Notes: generated by a model from the sequence alone, not told the origin. A stretch of 7,814 nucleotides of DNA from Buchnera aphidicola (Microlophium carnosum) (GCA_011752475.1 CP048748.1:1-7814), one strand, 5' to 3'. Positions 1 to 6,730 are shown, counted from the first letter of the stretch. Program-made: numbers and translations.

Positions 1-91
1 CATAATAGATAAAGGAAGGTCTGCGTTTATTATTTTTAGGTGGTGTGAAAAATGGATTAGGATTATGTATGTAACAGTTTCTTGATATCAT
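1..91 (-). CDS. repA2: RepA2 replication initiator, N-terminal 30 codons (continues at 7814)
   Basis: This is the 5' end of the minus-strand repA that continues from 7814 down to 7054. The ATG is at 91-89, and the frame is closed upstream by a TAA, so it is the only in-frame ATG here. Residues 10-17 read NPNPFFTP, the N-terminal signature that IncFII-type RepA proteins also carry (NPNPVFTP in R1 RepA, from memory). Residues 19-27 are basic. Alanine 31 is split across the window join. No convincing Shine-Dalgarno sequence precedes the ATG, only a weak AAAG about ten bases upstream. The start codon lies inside a short palindrome at 86-100. Start assignment is fairly secure because the alignment to repA1 begins at the same place. 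Confidence 0.88.
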   Translation of the reverse strand, partial: MISRNCYIHNPNPFFTPPKNNKRRPSFIYY

Positions 92-100
92 AACATGATA
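86..100. repeat. Short palindrome covering the repA2 start codon
   Basis: Six-base arms (TATCAT at 86-91 and ATGATA at 95-100) are separated by AAC. In the repA2 transcript the start AUG lies in the 3' arm. The stem is short and AT-only apart from one G-C pair per arm, so it would be weak as RNA structure. A protein-binding operator for RepA is another possibility. Chance occurrence in AT-rich DNA cannot be excluded. Confidence 0.3.
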
Positions 101-404
101 CTTTAAGTAGTAGATGAGTTAATTTTCCATATATTTTACAAATATAAAATTATTGTTTTATTTATATCATTGATATTTTAAAATTTTTTATATTTGAGAA
201 TATATACTTTACTTTTATTTTTTTTTATGAATAAATATAATTTATAAAATATTTAAAGATACTCTTAACATACATTTTAATTATTTTCAATAACAACTTA
301 TTAAATTTTAAAAAATATTAAAACGTATATCAATTACACTTAAAATACTTTTATAAATTTATTTTTTTTTTTTAAATATGTTACTAAAAAAATTAGGGGA
401 AAAA
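92..404. other. AT-rich divergent intergenic region between repA2 and yqhA; candidate promoter/origin region
   Basis: This 313-bp stretch separates repA2 (minus) from yqhA (plus). It contains no credible gene. It is almost entirely A and T, with a T12 run at 362-373 just before yqhA. A perfect -10 hexamer TATAAT lies at 236-241 on the plus strand, but no good -35 stands 16-18 bases upstream, so I do not call a promoter. Promoters for both flanking genes should be here. Low melting stability and position beside a rep gene make it one candidate for the replication origin, but I found no iteron array or perfect DnaA-box cluster. The only 9/9 relaxed DnaA-box match nearby (44-52) is inside repA2. 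Confidence 0.4.
395..400 (+). promoter_or_regulatory. Ribosome binding site deciding the yqhA start
   Basis: AGGGGA stands four bases before ATG at 405 and is the best Shine-Dalgarno match in this part of the plasmid. It favours 405 over an in-frame ATG at 378, whose extra nine residues have no counterpart in E. coli YqhA. Confidence 0.75.
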
Positions 405-908
405 ATGGAAAAAATTATTGAAAAAACTATATATGCCTCTCGTTGGTTGATGTTTCCAGTGTATGTAGGCTTGTCATTTGGATTTATTTTATTGACATTA
501 AAATTTTTTCAACAAATTGTTTTTATTATGCCAGATATTGTAGCTATGTCTGAATCGGGTTTAGTATTAGTAGTTTTATCATTAATTGATATTGCATTAG
601 TAGGTGGACTATTAGTAATGGTAATGTTTTCTGGATATGAAAATTTTATTTCTAAAATGGATATACAAGATAATCAAAAAAGATTAGGATGGATGGGTAC
701 TATGGATGTAAATTCCATCAAAAATAAAGTAGCATCATCAATAGTTGCTATATCTTCTGTACATCTTTTACGTTTATTTATGGAAGCAGAGAGAATATTA
801 GATAATAAAATTATGCTGTGCGTTATAATTCATTTAACTTTTGTATTATCTGCTTTTGGCATGGCGTACATTGATAAAATGAGTAAGAAAAAACATATTC
901 TTCATTAG
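405..908 (+). CDS. yqhA: YqhA, UPF0114-family inner-membrane protein
   Basis: The 167-residue product closely follows E. coli YqhA (164 residues, from memory). Shared blocks include YASRWL (10-15), SLIDIALVGGLLVMVMFSGYENF (start 59), NKVASSIVAISS (107-118) and IIHLTFVLSAF (141-151). The family has no established biochemical function. The sequence shows three clear hydrophobic segments, at about 15-35, 52-75 and 136-156, plus a moderately hydrophobic stretch at 109-125, so an integral inner-membrane protein is expected. The short C-terminal tail is basic (KKKH). The start at 405 is chosen from the Shine-Dalgarno sequence and E. coli alignment. It is divergent from repA2 and 147 bp upstream of repA1, with which it could be co-transcribed. 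Its retention on a leucine plasmid is typical of Buchnera pLeu plasmids, but the reason is unknown. Confidence 0.93.
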   Translation: MEKIIEKTIYASRWLMFPVYVGLSFGFILLTLKFFQQIVFIMPDIVAMSESGLVLVVLSLIDIALVGGLLVMVMFSGYENFISKMDIQDNQKRLGWMGTMDVNSIKNKVASSIVAISSVHLLRLFMEAERILDNKIMLCVIIHLTFVLSAFGMAYIDKMSKKKHILH

Positions 909-982
909 CGCTTCTTAAGTGATTCTTATAAAACAGAATAAAAATTTGAAATTTTTTTATATTAATGTTATATATCAAAAAA

Positions 983-1006
983 CATTTATTACATAAATAA
1001 TAAATG
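983..1006. repeat. Weak AT hairpin upstream of repA1
   Basis: Nine-base complementary arms (983-991 and 998-1006) enclose a six-base loop in the 147-bp gap between yqhA and repA1. There is a single G-C pair. It could be leader structure in the repA1 mRNA or chance. No convincing terminator after yqhA is visible, so read-through from yqhA into repA1 is possible. Confidence 0.2.
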
Positions 1007-1055
1007 ATCTAAATATCGTTTATTAAATTAAAAAATATATTTTACTTTTGATCAA

Positions 1056-1820
1056 GTGTATTTAGTGCCTAGAAAAAATTACATATATAATCCTAAACCA
1101 TGCTTTAATCCTTCTAAAAACGAGAGAAAAAGATCTGCATTTATTTGTTATGCAATGAAAAAAGCATTAGAAATAGATGTTTCTAGAAGTAATTTAAATT
1201 ATACGTTACTACCTATAGATCCTAAAACCGGTAGTGTTTTAACGCGGTTCAGGAGACTCAATAAACATCGAGCATATGCTATGAGAGCTATAGTAGTTGC
1301 TATGTTATATTATTTGAATATTAATTCTAAAATAGTTGAAGCTTCTATTGAAAAATTAGCAGATGAATGTGGATTATCTACTCTATCAGATTCTGGTAAT
1401 AAATCCATCACACGTGCTTCGCGTTTGATAAGTGAATTTTTAGAGCCAATGGGTTTTGTTAAATGTGAAAAAGTAAAAAGAAAATCAATTAGTAATTATA
1501 CCCCTAAAAAAATTTTTTTAACCCCTATGTTTTTTATGTTATGCGATATTCCCCAATCAAAATTAAATAATTATGTATCAAAAAAAGAGAAATTGTCAAA
1601 AAAATTAAAAAAACAAAATAGTGGAATATTCACCTCTTTTTTAGATATGAAAACTATATCTCAACTAGATGAAAAAATAGCTAGAAAAAAGATTTTAAAT
1701 TGTTTAATTAATTATTATACAGCTAGTGAATTAACCAAAATAGGTCCTAAGGGTCTTAAAAAAAAAATAGATATTGAATATAGTAACTTGTGTAAGTTAT
1801 ATAAAAAAATAACAAAATAA
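1056..1820 (+). CDS. repA1: RepA1 replication initiator, IncFII RepA-like, internally shortened
   Basis: The 254-residue protein is homologous along its length to the minus-strand RepA2 and to IncFII plasmid RepA. Conserved blocks are YNPKPCFNP (11-19), RFRRLNKHRAYAMRA (64-78), DECGLSTLSDSGNKSITRASR (start 103), NYTPKKIFLTPMFF (147-160) and the C-terminal SELTKIGPKGLKKK (224-237). IncFII RepA binds the plasmid origin in cis to start replication; I infer the same role here. Compared with RepA2, 29 residues are missing between LTPMFFML (ends at 162) and LDEK (starts at 204), removing much of a basic region. The start is GTG at 1056. No in-frame ATG lies between it and the upstream TAA at 1029-1031, and no clear Shine-Dalgarno is present; a second GTG at 1065 is an alternative. 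The gene has an A10 run at 1758-1767. Its last codons lie in the left arm of the large inverted repeat. Paralogue names (repA1/repA2) follow my memory of the pLeu convention. Confidence 0.88.
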   Translation: MYLVPRKNYIYNPKPCFNPSKNERKRSAFICYAMKKALEIDVSRSNLNYTLLPIDPKTGSVLTRFRRLNKHRAYAMRAIVVAMLYYLNINSKIVEASIEKLADECGLSTLSDSGNKSITRASRLISEFLEPMGFVKCEKVKRKSISNYTPKKIFLTPMFFMLCDIPQSKLNNYVSKKEKLSKKLKKQNSGIFTSFLDMKTISQLDEKIARKKILNCLINYYTASELTKIGPKGLKKKIDIEYSNLCKLYKKITK

Positions 1821-1913
1821 ATTTACACAATAAAAATTTCATAAGACATCACACACAGAATTTTTTTGTATATGATGTCTTATGAAATTTTTATTGTGTA
1901 AATTTATTTTGTT
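1811..1913. repeat. Perfect 41-bp inverted repeat between repA1 and leuA
   Basis: The left arm (1811-1851) and right arm (1873-1913) are exact reverse complements over 41 bases, separated by a 21-base spacer (1852-1872). The left arm includes the last two codons and stop of repA1; the right arm ends 41 bases before the leuA ATG. As RNA this would be an extremely stable long hairpin. It is not a canonical intrinsic terminator, because the right arm is followed by GTTTAAAAAAC, not a clean U-tract, although T-rich sequence comes a little later. Possible roles are a 3' end or stabiliser for repA1 mRNA, an RNase III processing site separating rep from leu transcripts, a cruciform or initiator-binding element in replication, or partial termination. 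I recall a comparable large inverted repeat at this place in other Buchnera pLeu plasmids. Confidence 0.95.
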
Positions 1914-1954
1914 TAAAAAACATTTTTATTTTCTTTTTTGAGAAGATCCCCCCT

Positions 1955-3514
1955 ATGAATTCTAAAGTGATCATTTTTGATACAACTCTACGCGATGGTG
2001 AACAGGCATTACAAGCAAGTCTTAGTGTGAAAGAAAAATTACAAATTGCATTATCTTTAGAAAAGTCTGGAATAGATATTATAGAAATAGGATTTCCTGT
2101 TTCATCGCCTGGAGATTTCAAATCAGTTCAAACTATATCCAAAAAAATTAAAAATAGTCGAATATGTAGTTTAGCACGTTGTGTGGAAAAAGATATTGAT
2201 GCAGCTGGAGAAGCTATGTCATCATCTAATTCTTTTCGCATTCATATTTTTTTAGCTACTTCAACACTTCACATGGAATCTAAACTAAAAAAAAATTTTG
2301 ACGAAATAATAGAAATGGCTGTTTTTTCAGTAAAAAAAGCTTTACGTTACACAGATGATATTGAATTTTCTTGTGAAGATGCTAGTAGAACTACAATAGA
2401 TAATTTGTGTCGTATTGTAGAAAAATTAATAAAGTCAGGTGTAAAAACAATTAATATCCCTGATACAGTAGGATATACAATCCCCAATGAAATATCTTCT
2501 GTTATCAAGAATTTATTTGATCGTGTTCCTAATATTCATAAATCTATAATCTCAGTACACTGTCATGATGATTTAGGAATGGCCGTAGGGAACTCTATAT
2601 CAGCTATACAGGCAGGTGCTAGACAAATAGAAGGAACTATAAATGGAATTGGTGAAAGAGCTGGAAATACAGCACTAGAAGAAGTAATTATGGCAATAAA
2701 AGTTAGAGAAGATATTTTAGGAGTCTCTACTAATATAAATCATAAAGAAATTTATCGCACTAGTCAAATTATTAGTCATATTTGCAATGTTCCAATTCCA
2801 TCTAATAAAGCTATAGTAGGTAGTAATGCATTTTCACATTCTTCTGGTATTCACCAAGATGGAGTTTTAAAAAATAGAAAAAATTATGAAATTATGGAAC
2901 CTAGTAGTATTGGTTTAAAAGAAGTTAAATTAAATTTAACTTCTCGATCAGGTCGAGCAGCAGTAAAATATTATATGAATGAAATGGGTTATAAAGATAG
3001 TGATTTTGATATAGATAAACTTTATGTTTCTTTTTTAAATCTAGCTGATAAAAAGGGTCAAGTTTTTGATTATGATTTAGAATCATTAGCATTTATTAGT
3101 AAAGAAGAAAATGAACGGGAACATTTTTATTTAAAATTTTTTAGCGTGCAGTCTATTTCTAATAATTTATCGACTGCTTCAGTCAAGTTATTATGTGGTA
3201 AAGAAATATATACTGAATCGTATACAACAACTAACGGTCCAATTGATGCTATTTATCAAACATTAAATAGAATTACATCCCTGCCTATAATATTGCAAAA
3301 ATTTCAACTTGTAGCAAAGGGTAATGGTGGGAATGCATTAGGTCAGGTAGATATCTTAGTTGAACATGAAAAAAGAAAATTTCATGGAGTTGGTTTAGCT
3401 GCTGATATTATTGAATCATCAGCTCAGGCAATGATTAATGTATTGAACAATATATGGAAGACGAAGCAAGTTCAAAAAAAGATAAAAAGTTTAAAAAAAG
3501 TTAAAAAAATTTAA
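1955..3514 (+). CDS. leuA: 2-isopropylmalate synthase
   Basis: LeuA condenses acetyl-CoA with 2-ketoisovalerate to give 2-isopropylmalate, the committed step of leucine synthesis in the cytoplasm. The protein is 519 residues, near E. coli LeuA (523). The N-terminal HMGL-like TIM barrel (about 1-270) begins with FDTTLRDGEQ (8-17), giving catalytic Arg13 and metal ligand Asp14. The metal-binding HCHDD is at 202-206 (His202, His204) and Asn238 lies in ERAGNTALEE. The linker carries SGIHQDG (298-304). The C-terminal regulatory/dimer domain (about 390-510), including HGVGLAADIIESS from 477, is intact, so leucine feedback inhibition is plausible. The tail is lysine-rich. The ATG at 1955 matches E. 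coli alignment. It is preceded by a modest GAGAAG and a C6 run at 1948-1953. It follows the large inverted repeat and lies 61 bp before leuB. Confidence 0.97.
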   Translation: MNSKVIIFDTTLRDGEQALQASLSVKEKLQIALSLEKSGIDIIEIGFPVSSPGDFKSVQTISKKIKNSRICSLARCVEKDIDAAGEAMSSSNSFRIHIFLATSTLHMESKLKKNFDEIIEMAVFSVKKALRYTDDIEFSCEDASRTTIDNLCRIVEKLIKSGVKTINIPDTVGYTIPNEISSVIKNLFDRVPNIHKSIISVHCHDDLGMAVGNSISAIQAGARQIEGTINGIGERAGNTALEEVIMAIKVREDILGVSTNINHKEIYRTSQIISHICNVPIPSNKAIVGSNAFSHSSGIHQDGVLKNRKNYEIMEPSSIGLKEVKLNLTSRSGRAAVKYYMNEMGYKDSDFDIDKLYVSFLNLADKKGQVFDYDLESLAFISKEENEREHFYLKFFSVQSISNNLSTASVKLLCGKEIYTESYTTTNGPIDAIYQTLNRITSLPIILQKFQLVAKGNGGNALGQVDILVEHEKRKFHGVGLAADIIESSAQAMINVLNNIWKTKQVQKKIKSLKKVKKI

Positions 3515-3575
3515 TATATTTACATAAAGAAAAAATTTTATTCATTATTATTCTATCTGAGAGAAAAATTTTTTT

Positions 3576-4670
3576 ATGAAAAAAAACTATCGTATTGCGG
3601 TATTACCTGGTGATGGAATAGGCCCTGAAGTTATGTGCGAGGCATATAAAATTTTAAATATTTTAAAAAATAAATTTTTTTTATTATTAGAAATACAGGA
3701 ATTTAATATCGGGGGAGTAGCTATTGATCGTGAAGGTGTTGCTTTGCCAAAAACTACATTAATAGGATGTGAAAATTCTGATGCAATTTTATTTGGTTCT
3801 GTAGGGGGAAAAAAATGGGATAAGCTTCCAGTAGAAGAACGTCCTGAAAGAGCTTCTTTACTACCCTTAAGAAAACATTTTAATCTTTTTTCTAACTTAA
3901 GACCAGCAAAATTATATGCCGAACTAAAATGTTTGTCCCCATTACGTTCTGATATTGTAAAAAATGGTTTTGACATATTATGTGTTAGAGAATTAACAGG
4001 GGGGATTTATTTTGGTGAACCTAAGGGTTATATAAAAAGAGAGAATAATGTTAAATATGCTTTTGACACAGAGATTTATCATGAGTATGAAATTCTTCGT
4101 ATTGCTCATTTAGCTTTTAAATTAGCACGTTCTAGAAAAAACAAAGTTTGCTCTATAGATAAATCAAATGTTCTTCAAAGTTCTGTTTTATGGAGAGAGG
4201 TAGTCAACAGTGTTTCTAAAGAATATCCTGATGTTCATCTCTCTCATTTGTATATTGATAATGCCACTATGCAGATTATTAAAAATCCTAATCAGTTTGA
4301 TGTATTACTATGTTCTAATCTTTTTGGAGATATCATTTCTGATGAATGTGCTATAATTACTGGATCTATTGGGATGTTACCATCAGCTAGTTTAAATGAA
4401 GAGAACTTTGGATTATATGAACCAGCAGGCGGATCTGCACCTGATATTGTAGGTAAAAATATTGCTAATCCAATTTCTCAAATTCTTTCACTTTCTATGT
4501 TAGTGAGATATGGGATGAATTTAAATGATATAGCAAATAAAATTGATCAAGCTGTAAGTTCTGTATTAAAAAAAGGTTATAGAACTGCAGATATCTCTAA
4601 TAATAACTATTTTTTAAAAACAAATGAAATGGGTGATGCTATTGCAACTTCCCTAATCAATGGTGAATAA
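3576..4670 (+). CDS. leuB: 3-isopropylmalate dehydrogenase
   Basis: LeuB oxidatively decarboxylates 3-isopropylmalate to 2-ketoisocaproate using NAD+ and a divalent metal. At 364 residues it matches E. coli LeuB (363) end to end. The start VLPGDGIGPEV (9-19) is diagnostic. Substrate and catalytic residues visible by family knowledge are Arg99, Arg109, Arg138, Tyr145 and Lys196. The metal aspartates are Asp228, Asp252 and Asp256 (in NLFGDIISDE). GLYEPAGGSAPDI, the nucleotide-binding signature of the isocitrate/isopropylmalate dehydrogenase family, is present near residue 280. GAGAG at 3559-3563, with a U-rich spacer, is the probable ribosome site for ATG 3576. The gene stops one base before leuC, which implies co-transcription and probable translational coupling. 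G6 (3999-4004) is a notable homopolymer. Confidence 0.97.
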   Translation: MKKNYRIAVLPGDGIGPEVMCEAYKILNILKNKFFLLLEIQEFNIGGVAIDREGVALPKTTLIGCENSDAILFGSVGGKKWDKLPVEERPERASLLPLRKHFNLFSNLRPAKLYAELKCLSPLRSDIVKNGFDILCVRELTGGIYFGEPKGYIKRENNVKYAFDTEIYHEYEILRIAHLAFKLARSRKNKVCSIDKSNVLQSSVLWREVVNSVSKEYPDVHLSHLYIDNATMQIIKNPNQFDVLLCSNLFGDIISDECAIITGSIGMLPSASLNEENFGLYEPAGGSAPDIVGKNIANPISQILSLSMLVRYGMNLNDIANKIDQAVSSVLKKGYRTADISNNNYFLKTNEMGDAIATSLINGE

Positions 4671-4671
4671 A

Positions 4672-6087
4672 ATGAAGAAAACACTATATGATAAAATATA
4701 TGATTCACATATTATTTATAAAGAAAAAAATAATACAGCTCTTTTGTATATAGATTTGCATTTGCTTCATGAAGTTACATCCCCCCAAGCTTTTGATTCA
4801 TTACGAGAGAAAAACCGTAAGGTTAGACAACCTAAAAAAACTTTTGCCACCATGGATCATAATGTTTCTACGAAGAGTAAAGATATTAATGCATCTGGTT
4901 CAATGGCGAAAATACAAATGGAACAATTAAAAAAAAATTGTAGTCAATTTAATATATCTTTATATGATATAAATAATCCCAACCAAGGGATAGTGCATGT
5001 TATCAGTCCTGAGCAAGGTATGACCCTACCTGGTATGACGATTGTGTGTGGTGATTCTCACACTTCTACTCATGGTGCATTTGGTGCATTGGCTTTTGGA
5101 ATTGGTACTTCAGAAGTAGAACATGTTCTTGCGACTCAAACATTAAAACAACAACGTTTTAAAAATATGAAGATAGAAATTACAGGAGAGATAAAAAATT
5201 TTATTACTGCAAAAGATGTAATTCTATTTATTATCGGAAAATTAGGATCATCAGGGGGGGCTGGATATGTAATTGAGTTTTGTGGAAATGTAGTAAAGAG
5301 AATGAATATGGAAGAAAGAATGACAATTTGTAATATGGCAATTGAAATGGGCGCAAAATCAGGATTAATAGAACCAGATGAAATTACATATACATATTTG
5401 AAAAATAAAATATATTCCCCATCTAATTTATTTTGGGGTCAATCATTAAATTTTTGGAAAACCTTAAAATCTGATAAAGATGCTTTTTTTGATAAGACTT
5501 TTAATATAAATGTATCAGAAATTTCACCACAAGTTACTTGGGGGACTAATCCAGATCAGGTAATTTCAATCGATGAAAAAATACCTGATTTCAATAGTTT
5601 TAATGATTCAATAAAAAAAGATTTAGCAAAATCAGCTTGTAGGTATATGGGATTAAAAACAGGTATGTTTTTAACTGATGTTACTATTGATAAAGTTTTT
5701 ATTGGTTCTTGTACTAATGGCCGAATAGAAGATTTAAGAGCTGCTTCAAAAATCATAAAAAATAAAAAGGTTTCTAAAAATGTTCAAGCTATTGTTGTTC
5801 CTGGATCAGGTTTAGTAAAAAGAAAAGCTGAAAGTGAGGGATTAGATAAGATATTTATTAATTCAGGATTTGAATGGCGTTTACCTGGTTGTTCTATGTG
5901 TTTGGGTATGAATAAGGATAAATTAAATGTTGGAGAGCGTTGTGCTTCTACTAGTAATCGGAATTTTGAGGGTCGTCAGGGTAGGGGTAGTCGCACACAT
6001 TTAGTAAGTCCTATGATGGCTGCAGCAGCTGCGATATATGGGAAATTTTTTGATATTAGAAATTTATATGATAGTGAGAACAATTAA
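4672..6087 (+). CDS. leuC: 3-isopropylmalate dehydratase, large subunit
   Basis: LeuC is the [4Fe-4S] subunit of isopropylmalate isomerase. With LeuD it converts 2-isopropylmalate to 3-isopropylmalate through dehydration and rehydration. The 471-residue product aligns to E. coli LeuC (466) throughout. The cluster cysteines are Cys347 (GSCTN) and Cys407/Cys410 (PGCSMC), at the E. coli positions. FATMDHNVST near the N-terminus, IVCGDSHTSTHGAFG and ERCASTSNRNFEGRQGRG near the C-terminus are aconitase-family motifs. The start is placed at ATG 4672 because MKKTLYDKIYD corresponds to the E. coli start. An in-frame ATG at 4660 would add four residues and overlap the leuB end. The ribosome site GGTGA (4662-4666) lies in the last codons of leuB, giving translational coupling. 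An A9 run (4929-4937) and G7 run (5254-5260) are intact in frame. Confidence 0.97.
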   Translation: MKKTLYDKIYDSHIIYKEKNNTALLYIDLHLLHEVTSPQAFDSLREKNRKVRQPKKTFATMDHNVSTKSKDINASGSMAKIQMEQLKKNCSQFNISLYDINNPNQGIVHVISPEQGMTLPGMTIVCGDSHTSTHGAFGALAFGIGTSEVEHVLATQTLKQQRFKNMKIEITGEIKNFITAKDVILFIIGKLGSSGGAGYVIEFCGNVVKRMNMEERMTICNMAIEMGAKSGLIEPDEITYTYLKNKIYSPSNLFWGQSLNFWKTLKSDKDAFFDKTFNINVSEISPQVTWGTNPDQVISIDEKIPDFNSFNDSIKKDLAKSACRYMGLKTGMFLTDVTIDKVFIGSCTNGRIEDLRAASKIIKNKKVSKNVQAIVVPGSGLVKRKAESEGLDKIFINSGFEWRLPGCSMCLGMNKDKLNVGERCASTSNRNFEGRQGRGSRTHLVSPMMAAAAAIYGKFFDIRNLYDSENN

Positions 6088-6090
6088 ACA

Positions 6091-6714
6091 ATGTTTAAAT
6101 TTACTGGTCATACTGGTGTTGTTGTACCTTTAGATATATCTAATATAGATACAGATATTATTATTCCTAAACAATTTTTAAAAAAGGTAAATAAGATAGG
6201 TTTTGGTAAATATTTATTTCATGATTGGCGTTTTCTGGATAATAAACAATTAGTAGAAAATAAACAATTTGTTTTAAATAAAAAAATCTATCAAAAAGCA
6301 AGTATTTTATTAACAAGGGGGAATTTTGGTTGTGGATCATCCAGAGAGCATGCTGTTTGGTCTTTATTAGATTATGGATTTAAAGTCATAATTGCACCTA
6401 GTTTTGCTGATATTTTTTATAACAATAGTTTTAATAATAAACTTCTTTTAATTACTTTAGGGGAGAGAGAAATTAATGTTCTTTTTAATATTGTTAGAGA
6501 TAATATAGGTATTAATTTTAATATTAGTTTGCTAGAAAAAACAATTTCAGTAAATCAAAAAGTTTTTTTATTTGAAATAAATGATTTTCATCGGTTGTGT
6601 TTATTAAATAATTTAGATAACATTGATTTAACTATGAAACATTTAGAAGCGATAAAAGATTACGAAGATAATATACCTGATTTTCTTTTGGAGAGAAGAG
6701 CTTTTAGTTCTTAA
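6091..6714 (+). CDS. leuD: 3-isopropylmalate dehydratase, small subunit
   Basis: LeuD is the swivel-domain subunit that completes the active site of isopropylmalate isomerase with LeuC. The 207-residue protein matches E. coli LeuD (201), with VVPLDISNIDTDIIIPKQFL (11-30), GKYLFHDWRF and the active-site signature NFGCGSSREHA (78-88, including Ser83, Ser84, Arg85 and His87), followed by IIAPSFADIFYNNSFNN. The C-terminus is a few residues longer than in E. coli. It starts three bases after the leuC stop with GTGAG about twelve bases upstream in the end of leuC, so it is probably coupled to leuC. It is the last gene of the leu operon and is followed 16 bp later by a strong terminator. Confidence 0.97.
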   Translation: MFKFTGHTGVVVPLDISNIDTDIIIPKQFLKKVNKIGFGKYLFHDWRFLDNKQLVENKQFVLNKKIYQKASILLTRGNFGCGSSREHAVWSLLDYGFKVIIAPSFADIFYNNSFNNKLLLITLGEREINVLFNIVRDNIGINFNISLLEKTISVNQKVFLFEINDFHRLCLLNNLDNIDLTMKHLEAIKDYEDNIPDFLLERRAFSS

Positions 6715-6730
6715 AAAAAAAATAATTTTT

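Noticed and set aside
378..404. Upstream ATG at 378 as the yqhA start
   Set aside because: It would put the good Shine-Dalgarno sequence (395-400) inside the gene and add nine residues absent from E. coli YqhA.
909..1055. Terminator after yqhA around 940-956
   Set aside because: The complementary A/T runs are separated by a single base, so no hairpin can form.
1872..1901. Nine-codon frame in the leuA leader as a leu attenuation peptide
   Set aside because: It has no leucine codons, lacks a clear ribosome site and exists mainly because of the inverted repeat sequence.
1811..1913. Large inverted repeat as a transposon terminal repeat or insertion remnant
   Set aside because: The arms are only 21 bases apart with no transposase or target duplication, so it is a hairpin element, not a mobile element.
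1891..2121. Minus-strand open frame of 76 codons over the leuA start
   Set aside because: It is antisense to the conserved LeuA N-terminus and part of the inverted repeat; composition and motifs belong to leuA.
3587..3976. Minus-strand open frame of 129 codons inside leuB
   Set aside because: A shadow of leuB. The plus strand encodes a full conserved dehydrogenase; the antisense product shows no recognisable family.
4660..4671. ATG at 4660 as the leuC start
   Set aside because: The extra four residues overlap the leuB end; ATG 4672 matches the E. coli LeuC N-terminus and has a suitably spaced ribosome site.
5556..5756. Minus-strand open frame of 66 codons inside leuC
   Set aside because: A shadow of leuC with no ribosome site or recognisable motif.
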